Below are positions 47,401 through 62,400 of a stretch of 64,000 nt of DNA, in pieces (within the stretch, counting starts at the first letter, position 1; each line of letters begins with the position of its first letter). A program made the position numbers and the translations under genes. The stretch is from Sanderia malayensis (lineage: Eukaryota > Cnidaria > Scyphozoa > Semaeostomeae > Pelagiidae). The notes under the pieces were generated by a model. It saw nothing but the letters and a program-made list of their open reading frames with translations. It searched no databases and had not been told where the DNA came from. The DNA lies in contig RQOL01000658.1 of assembly GCA_013076295.1 (NCBI GenBank), positions 2,418,001 to 2,482,000 on the forward strand, given 5' to 3'.

Positions 47401-50400
47401 AATGTTCCTGGTCAATAGTGCCACTTTAGCAGCCATGACAGTTTGCGACCTCCAATCATATAATTGCTACCGATGTGCTTGAACTTAAATGTGCCAGATA
47501 GCGTGAGCTGTGTACCATTATTCTTGACAGCTGTGATCTTGAATTTCTCCACCTGGCGAGATTCATATGTTGTTGAAGATATCATAATCTCCTCTCCAAC
47601 TTGCCAATCAACTGGTTTAACCAAAGCAATCTCATTACTGCCAACATCTGCTGTTTTTGCAAGTCTAGTCCAAGACACTTTTCTTGGTCTGCCAATCATT
47701 TGCAAGCGTGCGAACACGGCCAACGCTTTTGCACCAACATTCGGGCCATTGTTGAGAGGAAGGTCCTTTGTGGCTTTATTCCCGAGTAGACGTATAAAAA
47801 CATTGTCAATCATTGGTTTATCCGGCCAACCAACAATTAGATTACCGTACAACCACTAATGAAAATTATTTCAGCTGACAAGTTATGTGATCTGCCATTT
47901 TCCAACTCAAGCGTGCCATAAATATACAATCTTTTCAATTTCGGTGTCTGTATATCAGCAACCATCCACTTATCAGAGTTGATCATAACATTATCTCCAT
48001 CCTTTGGTAAAATGCCATTGTAGCCACCGTATCCTGGAAGAGTTCCGATCCAGTCTTTCGATTTACTCCAGTAACCGGCCTTTTCGGGTCTCCCTTTTGG
48101 CGCGGGTGGAGGGGTCGGGACAACACACTTGTTATAATGGCAGCGATAAACTTTCAGATCGATTGGAACCGCAATAGGCTGGTTGGCGGAGAATTATCCT
48201 TTCCTTGACGAGCACTGTGAGTGTTTTTGTTCCGGTATTGAAGTTCCAAGCGCCGTGATTGTTTGAAGCCGGGTCTGGAATACCAACTGATCCGTTTACA
48301 ACTGTTCCGGTAGTTGTGAAAAAATCCGGCTCTTGTTGGAACTTGTGAGCCAGATATAAGTACTGCTTCTTTTGAAGCTCGTAGATTTTCATATTGTAGC
48401 TTATATTTGTGATTTGGCTAGACATCTGAAACCCAAGTGTTGTGGTCGTGTTCAAGGCTACAAGTGCCATCCAGCCTTTGGGTGTGTTCGGTCCTTTTTG
48501 ACCACGGACTCGTTGTGTTTCCATATGGATTGGTAAATATTGCATTCTTACCATCGATAGATGAGGGCTTGATGGAATTAAATGCAACCCGCTTGAATGC
48601 GATGCCTGGTCGGCAGATCGAGGCTGGGAATGGCCCAGTGCTAAAAGCCGCACTATCTGAGCACAAGTGCTGGGGTAATGTTGGATTTTTAGGAACTACA
48701 CTTGCTCCTTTGATGCCTGTCAGTGTGCTGTCAAGATCGTCATAAACAGCCACGTGATTCCAATGGAATTTTCCCATGTTGGGAGAGTTGATTTTGGAGA
48801 TTTTTTCAAACCTCGTTGGCCAGCCTCCTTTTCGTCCGAATTTAGTACAGCGAGCACAGGGGTTCAATGCAGCACAACCAGCGGTATCAAAATTAACAAA
48901 CGTGACATTTGAAACGATAAGTCTTGAAGAATCAGGCAGTTGGATTCCTTGACTTGTGCAAGCTCGTTGATCACCTCCTATTATCTTGTTGTATTGCTTC
49001 AAAGCCGAATGACCAATTACGAGGGAATCTCTTACCATTGCTCCTCCCCAAGGGCTGTTTTCTGAGTCTGCAACAATCACCTCAATACCAGCAAGGTCGT
49101 TATCCAGCACGACATTATCCACAAACTGCACTGCTCCACCGACATCAACTTCTGCACCGCGCATGTTGTTCCACGCAGTGAATGAATGGAAAACCGCTGG
49201 CTCCGCTTCTACAGCTCCGCACGCTCCGCCTTTCTTTGGATGGTATATCGGAAAGATCCACAATCCGTAGCGGCCAAATGAATGTGCAGTGTTATTCTTG
49301 AACTCAAGCATCGGTACATTCCTAAAGGAAAACGCGAAATACATTAAAATTACCGCCATCGATGCGTCCATACAGGGCCATTAAAAACTGAGCGTGAATA
49401 GCTCACGTGTATAGAAAATAGACATACCTTGGACAGACGGTTTTGGTAAAACTAGGCCCATCTGGATGGCTGAACATTTGATACCAAAATCCAAAATGGC
49501 TGCCACCCGCGGCTGCGTTGTGTGATACTGTGTTGTTTGCATTGGTTACCCAATAAATCGCAGGTGTAACATCAACATTCAGCGTTGAGCTGGATGGCTT
49601 TACAAAAATACCAAGATTGTACCGCACAAAATTGCCGGTTTCAATACCATTCTCCATAAAGAAGGCGTTGCCTACGAGATAAGTATATAAATAAGGATTG
49701 CAAGACGAAACATTGGGTCTCCGATCCAAATCAACCCCCCTGTAAAGCACATATGCCTCGGTAATAAACAATGTAAACTGGGACATAATTAGGAGGTAAC
49801 CATCGTACAAAGTAGTAATTTGATTCTTACCAAGAATATCATAAATAACATTGTGCTCCACGATGAGATTGTGGACCCCATGTATCGTGACAGCTCTGTT
49901 AAAGCTATGATGAATAGCACAGCCTCTGACGTAAGAACCTCTGACGTCACCATCCATGTGAAAGTGGATTGGGTAGCGTCCGAGTCTGAATGCTTGGCCA
50001 GCGTGTCGTACTTCGACGTAATGGAAATATCCTTTGGCTTTTCTTGAGTTCTTCTCACCAGAATGAATGATTATCTGAACACCAAATTGATCACTGCCTC
50101 TCTCTTCACCAAATCTCCCATCAAAGCAGGTCTGTGTCTTGAATTGACCAGGTTCAAATTCCTTCGGGCAATTGGCAATCGTATGTTGCCATGTTTTCTC
50201 CTTTGAGCCTTGAACGACAATATTCCGCGTCAACAGTCCGACTTCGGCTCTCGTCTCGATTACACGACCGGCTATTGTTTGACTGAACGACGTATGCCGG
50301 TATTTCAAAGCAGGGCTGATATCCAGCGTCTTGTCTCCATCACGTTTGCCTGTGATCTTGACAACCTCGTTTTCGCGGATGCTTTTTGTTGTTGAAGCAA

Positions 50401-53400
50401 TGACAATTTCATCGCCAATATTCCATCCTTGAGCAGGCAGAAGGAGCTTAATAGTCGTAGCTGTTGCATTAGCTGTCTCTGACAATTGCGTCCAGGTATG
50501 CTTAATGTGCTTGCCATACAATTCCAATGTTCCTTCGCGCACTGAGAACGATTTAGCACCGTATATGGGCAGTTCTGTTGAGCGTACATGGCCATGGATA
50601 GTCACAGTGGCTTTATGTTGATATGGCTTATCTGGCGATTCACCAATGATAAATCTACCATTGTTAGTTATGAAAATGTGTTCTGCTTTTAACTCTATGT
50701 CTCTTTCATCATCAAACATGACAGTGCCACCATCAATTAACAACATCTTCATCACTGGAGTGTCTGTATCAATAAGCATCTTCTGCCCGGCTTTGATTTG
50801 AACAAAAGACCCAGCCGCGGGAGGGTCCTTTCCACCCCAGCTGAATTTGGAAGGCCAGACATCAACATAAAAGAAACTGGCATTTAATTGCAATGCTTTT
50901 CCATTAGTACCGACATCAACCCGGACTTGAGTTTTGATTGTTTCCTTACTCGGTCCTGTAATGCAGATAATTTCTGTGGCAGTGGAAGACTGTACCGCAC
51001 ACGGAGCATTAGCAATGTTAACCGTCGTAGGCCCGGATGTGCTGTTCAGTGATGTACCGGTGATTATCAACCGCACGCCACCACCGGTACCTCCTCGAGC
51101 AGGACTGACAGACACAATTTTTGATGTTAGCGATGTTCTGTATACGTAGGAATTGGGAAGAGATTTCTGCAATCCAGTTGAGGATTTGATTTCAACGTTG
51201 CAAGTGACATCGGAGATCGAAGTCGGATCAGAATAGGTAGGGCTTTCACACAATAGTACGGTGTCTGTAACAGTATATTTATCGATCACACATGTTATAT
51301 TGCAAACAGTCACAGTATCATTTGGACTGAAGCCATATCCACGCAATGTGACATTTCTTCCTCCACCAAATCCACTTTCGCTTGGGGAAATGCTATCGAA
51401 CACAAGATCATAACCGAACATGACGTCTTTATTGCTGGACCCCTTGCCTCCGACATGTATCATAGCCGGAACGGAGCCTGCAACATGCGCTGATAAAGAG
51501 CATTCAATCGAGCTGTATGAAGATGATGTTACATTACATTCAGCTGTTCCAAGTTTTACACCCAACGTGCTGCCATTGAAATTGCTACCTGAAATTGTTA
51601 TGGTCTGTCCAGCTCGACCATGGCTGGCGTGAGACTCGCTATAGAAGGCGAAATCGTTGGATCAAAAGTGAATGAGACTGTTCGGAAGGATACTCCACTT
51701 GACGTGAGAGCAAGATTCTTCATTCCGGTTCCGGCAGGTGTGGTGCAGACGACACTTGAAAATGAAACTGATTTCACTTTGCAAGGATTGCCTCCGATTG
51801 AAATAGAGACACGATCAAATCTCGGATCGAACCCATTTCCAGTGATCGTTACATCAAATCCACCGTGGACACTTCCAGAGTTTGGAAATACAGATGAAAC
51901 GGCAGCTAGGCCTTCGAGTTTTTCAGACACATTAAACCAGGCATATCCAGCAGGGTTCTTGTAAATGTGCGCATTGTGATCCCGGCGATAACACCTTGCA
52001 CCAAACATCTTAGATGCGTATCATTCACAGTAATAACGTTGCAAGTTGTTGGGCCGACGGCCACAACCAAATCAGAACTACTTGCCCGAAACCCATGCCG
52101 ATGAAATCGAGGTATTGTACCCCGTTGATCACTCTGTTTGGGACTTCATGCACCATCGGTGTTTGTACTGTGGCATAATTGAACATGCAATTACTACCAG
52201 ATGTATCATTACAAATAGCATTGTCTCCATTGATGCGAGCTGTTAGCTTCCACGTTTGATTCTGACGAGTTGTTAGCTTACCAGTTGTGCACTTGATTCT
52301 TGTATACACGATGCTTGTGATATTGCATTCAACCATTCCAATTGTCACCATTGCAGCAGTGCTATTTGTAAGCCAAATCCTCCGATTTCAACCTTAGTTC
52401 CACCTTCAAATGAGCCAGAATTCGGCACAATCGCGGTTACCATAGCGTGCATGCGAAGAGTTTCGTTGACAGGAATTGCAATGCTATTCACAGCATTTCC
52501 TCTGTTGTTAACATTCACCGATACCTTTAAATGCGTGTTAACAGGTGGCGAATTGCTCAAGTTAATGCGACATGTTATGACAGTGTCTGTACTTGTCATC
52601 ACGTCACATACATGTGTGCCAAGTTTCACGGTGTTGTGACATGGCTCATTGAGAATCCTATTCCATTTATGACCACTTAGAGTCCTTAGTAATCCAGCGT
52701 GGCGACAAATTCGTATCGCAGGGGTATGCAATCAGAGTAGAGAAACCTGAATGAACTATTGTCTGAGCTCACGAAATTCAAGTCTGCGCATTTGTTGGTA
52801 AATTTGTAGATAACCATTGACACAAGAATTCTGTGAAGCGTTTAACATACTGGCTGAAACAGGTTCATTCAGTGCCTTATAGCCTAAAATGAATAAAACA
52901 TGACAAGAATATAAGAAGATCATAATAATATTCAAAACATAGAAGAATAAGATTCACAAGACATGTGAGTCTTATTCAAATGTGAATCAAATGTGACATT
53001 ACATGGAGTAACGGTTGACAACGGTCAAAAATATATAGAATCAGTTTCCTGGCTTACCAGCTACAATAACGTTGACGTTAGCAATAGATGACTTCAATGG
53101 CCTACCTCAATTCTTCCATTCATTTTTATTCGTCCTGCAGGGTCGATAGCTCCGCTTGAGAAGTAGAAAGTACCAGGTCGCTCAAATTTGAACGTGTAAG
53201 TACCACTGCTACCGCAAGAACTCGAAAAACCAGTGCCATCATATGAGGAGCTCAGTTGAGTTGATTGATATACTCCAATTTTCAGGTTTGATAAAGGATT
53301 ACTGCCCCAGCTCCACTAAAAAAGAAACAAATCCATTATGATCTGATTGGAGGGCATGAAAACGATTGATTAGATTCAAACGCCAGGTTGGATTGGGTTG

Positions 53401-56400
53401 AAGAGGATTGCATTGGATTCGATTAGATTAGCTGAAATGGGCTAGATTAAAGCGGATTAAACTAGATGATGATCAATCGAACAATTGAAGTCACTTACTT
53501 TGACATTATCTCCGACATTTATATTGACGATTGTTACATTCCAAGCGTATCCAACGCCATAATCTACGATAACAGGATAGAAGCCTCGTTGCAAGGTGGG
53601 AAGAACAGAGAACTTATAAACCATAGTTAGTCATTATTAACTATGGATCTTCTCTATAATCTTTGATTGGGAAGCAAAATAAATAAAGCAGGAAAAGTCG
53701 GACATTTATTCTTACCGGGATGCCTTGCAGAATTGTCAATATTTATAGTTTTGCCACTTGGTCTCGTTTTGCATTGAATTGTGTCTGTCGTTGAAGATTG
53801 TACATCGCAAGCCAAACGACCAATTCTCACATGACATCAGTTGAATTTCGAGTGAACCCAGTACCTTTGATGGTCAACGTTGTTCCACCAAATACGGAGC
53901 CTTTGTGCGGGTAAATTGAATTGATAGAGAGGTTGTAATGGATCACATGCTGTCCCTGTGCTTCGCCTTTGTCCTTGACTAACACGAAAAACGATGTTGT
54001 CCAGGACGGTTGGATGGAGTTCTGCAGAATATCTCAGTAGCCGTTGCATTGAGCATTGAACATTCTTTCTTGCCAATGAGAACTTTTGCGTTGTCGCCAG
54101 CGAAGAGAGAAATGATGATCCTTGGATGTTCAACAGTTGACCCCGACTACAGACAGCCAATCCATTGAGACAGCAGTGACCATCGGGGTAACGGAACCCG
54201 AGTATTCATAGGCATTTAACAGCAATGCTGATTCATCAATGATTGTGACCTGTAGACAGATATGAACATGTCATTTAACAAAGAAAATCAAAACCAAGCC
54301 AAAAAGAGCAGAGCAAAGCAACAAAGCAAAACACTTACATTGACAGTGACATTCGCAGCAATGTGGCCAGCGGTAACACAAACAATTGTCGACATATTTA
54401 TGGACCTCACAGTGCATCTTGCATCACCGAACAAAATGACGCAATCTTTTGACGTGTGACCAAAGCCATTTCCAAGTATCGTGACTTCAGTACCTCCGCT
54501 CAAACTTCCTTTTGCAGGAGAAAGTGATCCGACTACCATGTTATATCTTGAAACAATGGAAAATACGTTATCAACTTGGTATTGCGTAGAGGTACAGTGA
54601 ACATTAATGGCTGTACTCACGAGGGATAGCTGATCAAAACATTACTACATGTGAAGAAACAAAAGAGAAAGAAACTTACTTGAATTTGTTGACATCTCCA
54701 ATGACCTCTGCATTGCCTTTACCACCGACATGAACATTAACAGAATGTGTGCCTCCCTGTGAATACCCTGAATTGAGAAGTGTACAAAATTATTTTCAGT
54801 AAACAAACAAAAAAGGATGCATTGAATTCTCTTCAAGTGGTAACAAATACAGTATAGACTTTAACACTTGGCAGTTGTTTATGCAAAAGGTCGAAAGCAT
54901 CAAAGATCTATTCCTCACCTGGACAACATGTGATCGAGGTTTCGTTGCTGCTTTGAACATCGCAACTAACGTTGCCAATTGTCACATTGTTATCTGCCAT
55001 ATTGGTGCTAAATCCTGTCCCAGATATTGTCACAATTGTACACGTCCCAGCTGGGCCACCTTGGCCTGCTGAGGGACTTACTGATGTTAATTTAGGGGTC
55101 CTACTGTCCAGGTATTGGTACGAGCAATTGTTATTGATGCAAGCTGATACTATGTTGTTAATTGTAACTACAACCTGAAAAAGACAATTGAAATCTTGAT
55201 AAGTTACCCCCAGTTTTGTGATAAATTTCAATTGGAATTCAACTTCAAGTATTGATATCAAAGGGGGGCAAATACCTGTGGTAATGGTTCAGGTGTCTGC
55301 AGAAACTCCGCTGGTATTGATCCAAGTAAAATTCCACCTTCAGTTATTGTTGATGATGATATTGTGACGTTGTCACTAGTAAGAGACTTCCCATTGACTT
55401 GAATAAGAGGCTTATTGCCTCCAATCTCTGTCCATTCAATGGTCCATCCATATCCAGCACATGTTCCGTCCCGGATAACTGCTAGTTCTCCGGTTGATAG
55501 TTCAGTGGTTAGTAAGCTCTTCAAATCATTGGCCACAATATCAGGTTTAATATCTGGCAAAATAAAAATTGATTAATTACGATAAGACCATCAAAATGAA
55601 AATGGCTTCTTATCCACGTTGAGTGCATTGAGGTAAAAGTATGGAGGAGTTATCTACGTACTTTTAATCGATTTGCCATTCCAAGTGACATCGAATGTGC
55701 CTTTGACTGGAGGACTAGTCTTCTGAATACGACTCACATTCATTGATACTGAGCTTGACAAAGCATAGGTTGCAAACGAGGTTCCATTAGAAGCAACACT
55801 AAGGTTGTTAATACGAATCAAACCGAGATTCTCGAAGCAGTCTGCAGGTTTCATTGAGATCTGCCATGTTCCGTTGGAAGGTTGGGTGACGTCAAATGTT
55901 TCAATGATGGCTCCGTCGGGCTGTGCTCCAGGAAGGGTGCGGGTGACTGAAGATGAGAAATACAGGGATACAAAGAAACACAACACAACTGAAAATGCTC
56001 GTTTTGCCGGAGAAGATACTCGCGAGCATTTGAAATTTTTAACTCTTGAACCAAGTGTCCTAGAGGGCTGAAAATTATTTCAACGTGATCAGAAGGCCCT
56101 AAATAGTATGTTTTGATCATTTGTGAGCCGAATGCCCAACAATTTCGATTTTTGATTTTACGACTTTAGGCTTTCATGATGGATACGTAAAGTTATTCAC
56201 TACCCGCCAGTACTTGAAATTTTTAACTTTTGAACCAAGTGTCCTAGAGGGCTGAAAATTATTTCAACGTGATCAGAAGGCCCTAAATAGTATGTTTTGA
56301 TCATTTGTGAGCCGAATTTCAAACAATTTCGATTTTTGATTTCTCGACTTTAGGTTTTCATGATGGATACACAACGTTATTGACTACTCGCGAGCATTTG

Positions 56401-59400
56401 AAATTTTTAACTTTTGAACCAAGTGTCCTAGAGGGCTGAAAATTGTTGCAACGTGATCAGAAGGCCCTAAATAGTATGTTTTGATCATTTGTGAGCCGAA
56501 TTTCCAACAATTTCGATTTTTGATTTTACGACTTTAGGCTTTCATGATGGATACGTTTATTCACTACCCGCGAGTATTTGAAATTTTTAACTTTTGAACC
56601 AAGTGTCCTAGAGGGCTGAAAATTGTTTCAACGTGATCAGAAGGCCCTAAATAGTATGTTTTGATCATTTGTGAGCCGAATTTCAATCAATTTCGATTTT
56701 TGGTTTCTCGACTTTAGGCTTTCATGATGGATAACGTAAAGTTATTCACTACCCGCGGGCATTTGAAATTTTTAACTTTTGAACTAAGTGTCCTAGAAAA
56801 CTCAAACTTGGCTTAAAGTGATCAGAAGGCTCGAATTAGTCATATTCGACTCCTTCACAACCATATTTCGCACAATTTCAAATTTCGAAAATTTGCCGCA
56901 GGCAAATTTAGATGATAGATACATAACGTAATGATAGATACATAACGTAAATCACTTGTAGCGAGGAGTCCTGGAGACGGCAAGAAAAAAAGACAGGGAA
57001 AGAAAAGAGGGGGATAAGAAGGGGATGCGAAAGAGGGGGAGGGGTATGATTAAAGGTGATAAGCTATACCTGTAGCCTGACTTGATCCAATCCAAATGTC
57101 ATCAACCAACATATCAACGTTGCTTACGCCATCCTTATTTACTCTTATATACTTGACATAATAATTAGGCGACTTTCCAACCCGCTTGGTGAAGTAGGAG
57201 TCTTTGCTGATCTTGTCATACACATCCATGCAAGCGTGATTCCATTTTAATAGGTTTGAAGCACGAACAAAGTTGTAGCTTCGTGTTGCTTGAACCTGTT
57301 TACCATCTGTATTTGTGAAGTAAGCTCTGATGGTAATAAGTGACGAGATTGGTCCTTTATAGGCAAAGCATAGCTAAAATAAATTAAAGTGCAGAATTTG
57401 TATTTATCCAAATAATTCGCATGAACAACGTTTTTCCAAAATTAAAGTTTCAAGTTTCTGTAAAAAGTGTGAGGGAGGGCATTTGTTTTTTGTAAACCTT
57501 GATGATAACTAATTGAAAATTTCTTTCTTTACTTACATTTCTATGCACTTTAGGACTGTACTTTTTTTTCGTAACACCATTTACTTTTGTAACTTTCTCC
57601 ACAAAAAGATATCTTCCTGACACATCAACTTTCAACGAAAACCTTCCGCAATATGGTATGGTGGATGTTACTCTTGTGCCATAGTCATTACCTTCCTGTT
57701 TTCCTTCAAAACCCTGAAACACGTACGCTTTGCCTGTAATAGATAATAAAACAATTACATGATAACTCGTTAGTGGTGTAGATTTATAGCAGATACATCT
57801 ATTTAAATTCATATGGTCACATTCTGTATGTTATTAACAAAGAAGCATGCATACTTTTGTCAGGATAATAGTTGCATTGCCATGAGAACATTTTCTGCAA
57901 TTCTGCTTTAACTGTTGAGGCATCGGCATTGGTGTTTATGACGTTGGATACTCTTCCACCATACTCCAATTTGAAGGTCAGTGACGAGCTTAATGAACTT
58001 AAGCTCAGCACCTGAGAAACAATTACAATGATAATTATATGATAATTATGATAACTATGATAATAATTAGTAAGCTCCAAAAAGTCGTCCAAAAATATCC
58101 CTAAAGTCAGAGGCAGGACAGTTGCAAGAGTTTTAAGATAGTAAAGTAGAATATTTCCATTTTCATTTGTGGAATTTATAGCAAAATCGTATAAACCTAC
58201 TTGTTTTTCAACTTTGTAGATAGAATTGATGCGAATAGATTGTTTTTCATTTATTCCTCCTGAAACTTGACTGGAAGTTCGCTCTGTTTTATCCATCTTT
58301 ACAGCCATTCTAGCATAATAGCCACCTCCATAATCGAAGAAGGGAAACTCAAAATAATATGGTTGGTGCTTTACAAGGCGCTTCTTCACTGATTTTTGAC
58401 TTGCGAATCGGTAAAAGCTCTTGTAAGAGTAACTGGGGCAGCTAGCAATTAGTTTCTGAAACAGAAAAAGAAAGCAAGCTATGCTAACTCATATGATACA
58501 CTGGCACTGGTATTTCACCCAACCAGGGCAGGTCTTACACAGTTAACAAGCATGACATTTCAATTCTTAATAACAAATATAAGATAGCTTACCTTTTGTG
58601 ATGCTAATTCATTGTCACTCATGTAAATTTGACCAACGTCATCATTGCTGACAAAGAATGTGTAATACCCAGTGTGTGGAGGCATGAAAAATCCAGAAAA
58701 CCTTCCATGACTTTTCTCAGAGCTTGGAAATCGCACATTATTGAATTCGAGTGTGTCTCTCATTATGTGACTTGAATATATGGATGAATTTTTGTCGAAT
58801 GAAGAAAAGGATGAAAAACTGCGAACACCAGACGACTTCCATAGGTCCATTGAAACACCACGTCCACCTTAAACAACAAAAGAGCACATTATAATGGGAA
58901 ATATTAACGTTGGTAAAACCTTAAGACCCCATCTCTAACAAACAATTCTTAGATGCAGATGAATGATATGAAAAACAACATTTAGTGGATTTAAGAGCTC
59001 GTTAAACCAAGGTGGCGCATGAAACCAAGCCATGCTTTAGCAGATCCTTCAACTGCATCCAAGAGTCGTTTATTAGAGATGGGTCTTAAGTTGGCGGTTT
59101 TACCAACTCTCCGGATCAACACTTTGACGTCATCCCTTCGCTGGACAAATACCTTGGTTTTATGACTTCTCAAAAGTTCCTGCTACACAGAGAAGGAGAT
59201 TCGATTTGTACAAGGTTCTACTTACCTGGATAAGGATCTGAACTGTTTCTAGCCATCACTGCTTCTTTGCCAGTTACACAAGTTACTTCTGTCTTAGATG
59301 TGGTCACAACTTTGCATGGTACACCTAAAAAATAACAATAGAGAGCAGGTAAGTGCAAATTTGAAAAAAATAAACAAAAAAATAAAAAATATAAATTATC

Positions 59401-62400
59401 TAATAAACATGTATGTAGGGAGATTTATTTACCTCCAACTGTGACAGAAACATACGACTTATCGTTGGTAAGAAACTTTCCTTTAATAGTCAAAAGGGTA
59501 CCACCAGATTTGCTTCCTTCTTTTGGCCAAACAGAAGAAATGTCTGAAATTAAATATAAAAATAGTCAATTGCATCCATAGGAAAATTAAATCAAAAAAG
59601 CATAGAGCAATTAACCAGTAATATCATACCAGCATATGTCTGATAAACATAGCTTTGATCGCTTGCATCTACGAGGTATGATTCTTTCTCTCTTCTCGAA
59701 CGGCCTGTTTTCGATATAATGTACGATACGTTCCACGAACCTGAGAAAAAAATAACATTTCAAGATCAGAATAGCCTCATTGTCAAAGACCGCAGATAGG
59801 ATTCAAGTGTGGCAGAAATAGTTAATCGATAGATGGAATTCAGTTGATGAATTAGAAGACTTACCAACGACTTTCGATGCAGGCATGCATTTGTACCATC
59901 CACGACACCACATCCCCCCAGTCACTTCACAGTTTGTTAATTCTGCACCAATTCTACAGATCAATCATAATGCACAATTACGTAACAGTGACGTCATGTT
60001 AATTGCTGTTATGGCTAACTTGATCTTGGCGTATCTACTGCACATATTGCGATCTGGAAGAAGTATCTAATAAGCAGCACTTACAGTTCATTTGTTGATG
60101 AAGCAAATGGCTCACAAATTTCGTTACCAAGGAATGTTCTAGAAGGAGGTATGGATGAAATTTAATGCTACATAGGGACAATTCGACCAATGCTAAGAAA
60201 TAATAGTGCATCAAACTATGTATAATAATCAAATATGCAGTTTAATATCGAAGGAGAGTGATAAAAACAGGAAGAACATACTTGCTGATTTCAGATCTGT
60301 CAGGGTCAAATTCAGTTGATAATCTACTGATCTGTATCGTTTGCAACTTTCCGTTTATCTTAATCACGTCACCTGTAACAATTGGGTCATTATACACAAA
60401 GGATCAGCAAAGCTCTACTAATCTACTGCAAATTATATCTAATTGAATTAATATCTCCATTTACCTGGAAGTCCGCTCTGCGGCTCAATTTTTGTTATTG
60501 TCGGTGTGTAGTAATCGCGATACTAAAACAACATATATCATGGAATTACTTCACAGAATCAAGTGTGTATTTGACAATAACACGCATGCGCAACAAATTC
60601 ACCGCAAGAAAAGCCACTGCCAATTTTACTCCCTGCGTTTGACACTAAGAATTCACAACAGGCAAATGTGAATGGTAAGTAACAATATATCACATCAAAC
60701 GCAACGAAAAGCAAGAGATTTAACTGTCTCACCTTGTAAATGCACGTTCCCCAACAAAGTGTCCGTTTTGAGCCAGTTGGGTCGTCATTCAGCCACTTTC
60801 CATCGACTTTGACTTTCACTGAATAATCTGCATCACCAGTTGGCGAAGCTCTATAACATGAATCAAAGAAATATCATCAACTCAGAGCCATAGGAGCGTA
60901 CTAGACTCTTAGTATAGGGCATATTCTAATCCATAAAAATGGGCACGTTTCATGTTTTTGGAAAACGTGGGGGGACACCCCGGTTCCTACGCCTTTGCAT
61001 CGACTATCTATAAAACGAACCAATAAGCATTCGTAAGTAACAACTAGGTCTTCATCAGACACTGGTCTTGTGCTACGTAGAGACACTGATAGTAAATGCC
61101 AACGTACTGTGTTTCGCATAAAATGCGTTCTTTGTTCGTATCTGTGGTTACAATATCACAGCCAAGAATATGGCCGGTTACAGTATGCGTGAAAATCACT
61201 TCATTGCCTTTGGTTGGATCGTTGAAGCTGAATTGGTCACTAGAGAACCCTGGAAGGAAAATAAAATTATAGAATGTAGACAATTCATTTTGATCTAAAA
61301 GGATAGATTCTTTAAACAAAAGCCTGCAATATAGTTGATCGTTTACCAGCTAACCAAGGGTAGAGAGAATGTAAAATAGAAGGTATATTCTATTATTCTC
61401 AAGGTTGCTAGCTTCATACTCACCAAAGCCTCTGATTTCGAGCAGCTCCCCTCCTCGTTGACTTCCATAATTTGGCTTAAGTTCTGTTACACGTCCAGCT
61501 GAAAGTCATATACAATCAGGTCATATCAGATCAAGTCCGATTAAATTCAGTTCAGATCAAGCCCGCTTGGATTCAGATCAAAACAGGTCAAGTCTGATTG
61601 AACAGATTAGATTAGATGGTAATCAGATGAGATCGGGATTAAATAGAGATTAAATCGAATCGCTTGGGTTTTAATGTTGTATTCAAGATTAAATCTGAAT
61701 GCATAAATGTGGGACCAATCCAGGACCATCTCGGATTGCATTAGATGCAATTAATACCATACGAAATTGCGACGGAAGTAAGCTTACTTGTTGCCTGCAC
61801 AGAAATGAAATTCAATGCACCTCCTAAAACAAAAAACGCTTTCCATTAAAACTCGATAAATATTTGCCCACTGAAATGGTAAATGTAGACCTTCCTTTAG
61901 AAATTGTATCATATTTAATGAAATCTGAGCTAAAATTTAATCTGTAGGATATAGATTGGCTGTCAGAGCCTTAAACCCAGCACAGCTGTGAGAAACATGA
62001 ATCCTGCCACAAAACACCGCATTCAGCCAATGGTTACTAAGAAGCCAACCTCTCTTGTTTATTAAGATCGCTAAATTTACTATCAATGGACCTATAAATC
62101 TTGGATGTTGCTTAGAGACAAGTTTCATAACAAATCAATAGCGTAATAATTTTGATTAATTGATATCAGCAGCAAGATTGCAGCTCAAAGTCCTCCCATC
62201 TTTACTTATCCGAAGTGATGCTTATCAATTAATGCAACTTTGTGACGAAAATATGAATCTGTGACCATATAAAGTTATCTTGCACTAATAAAACATTAGC
62301 CCGCCTACGCATAAATACATTATTTCATTAGAAAATAAGAAAATACAAATAATGGTAGATATTTTGAAACCACACTGTTTATTATTTAGCACAGTGGAGT

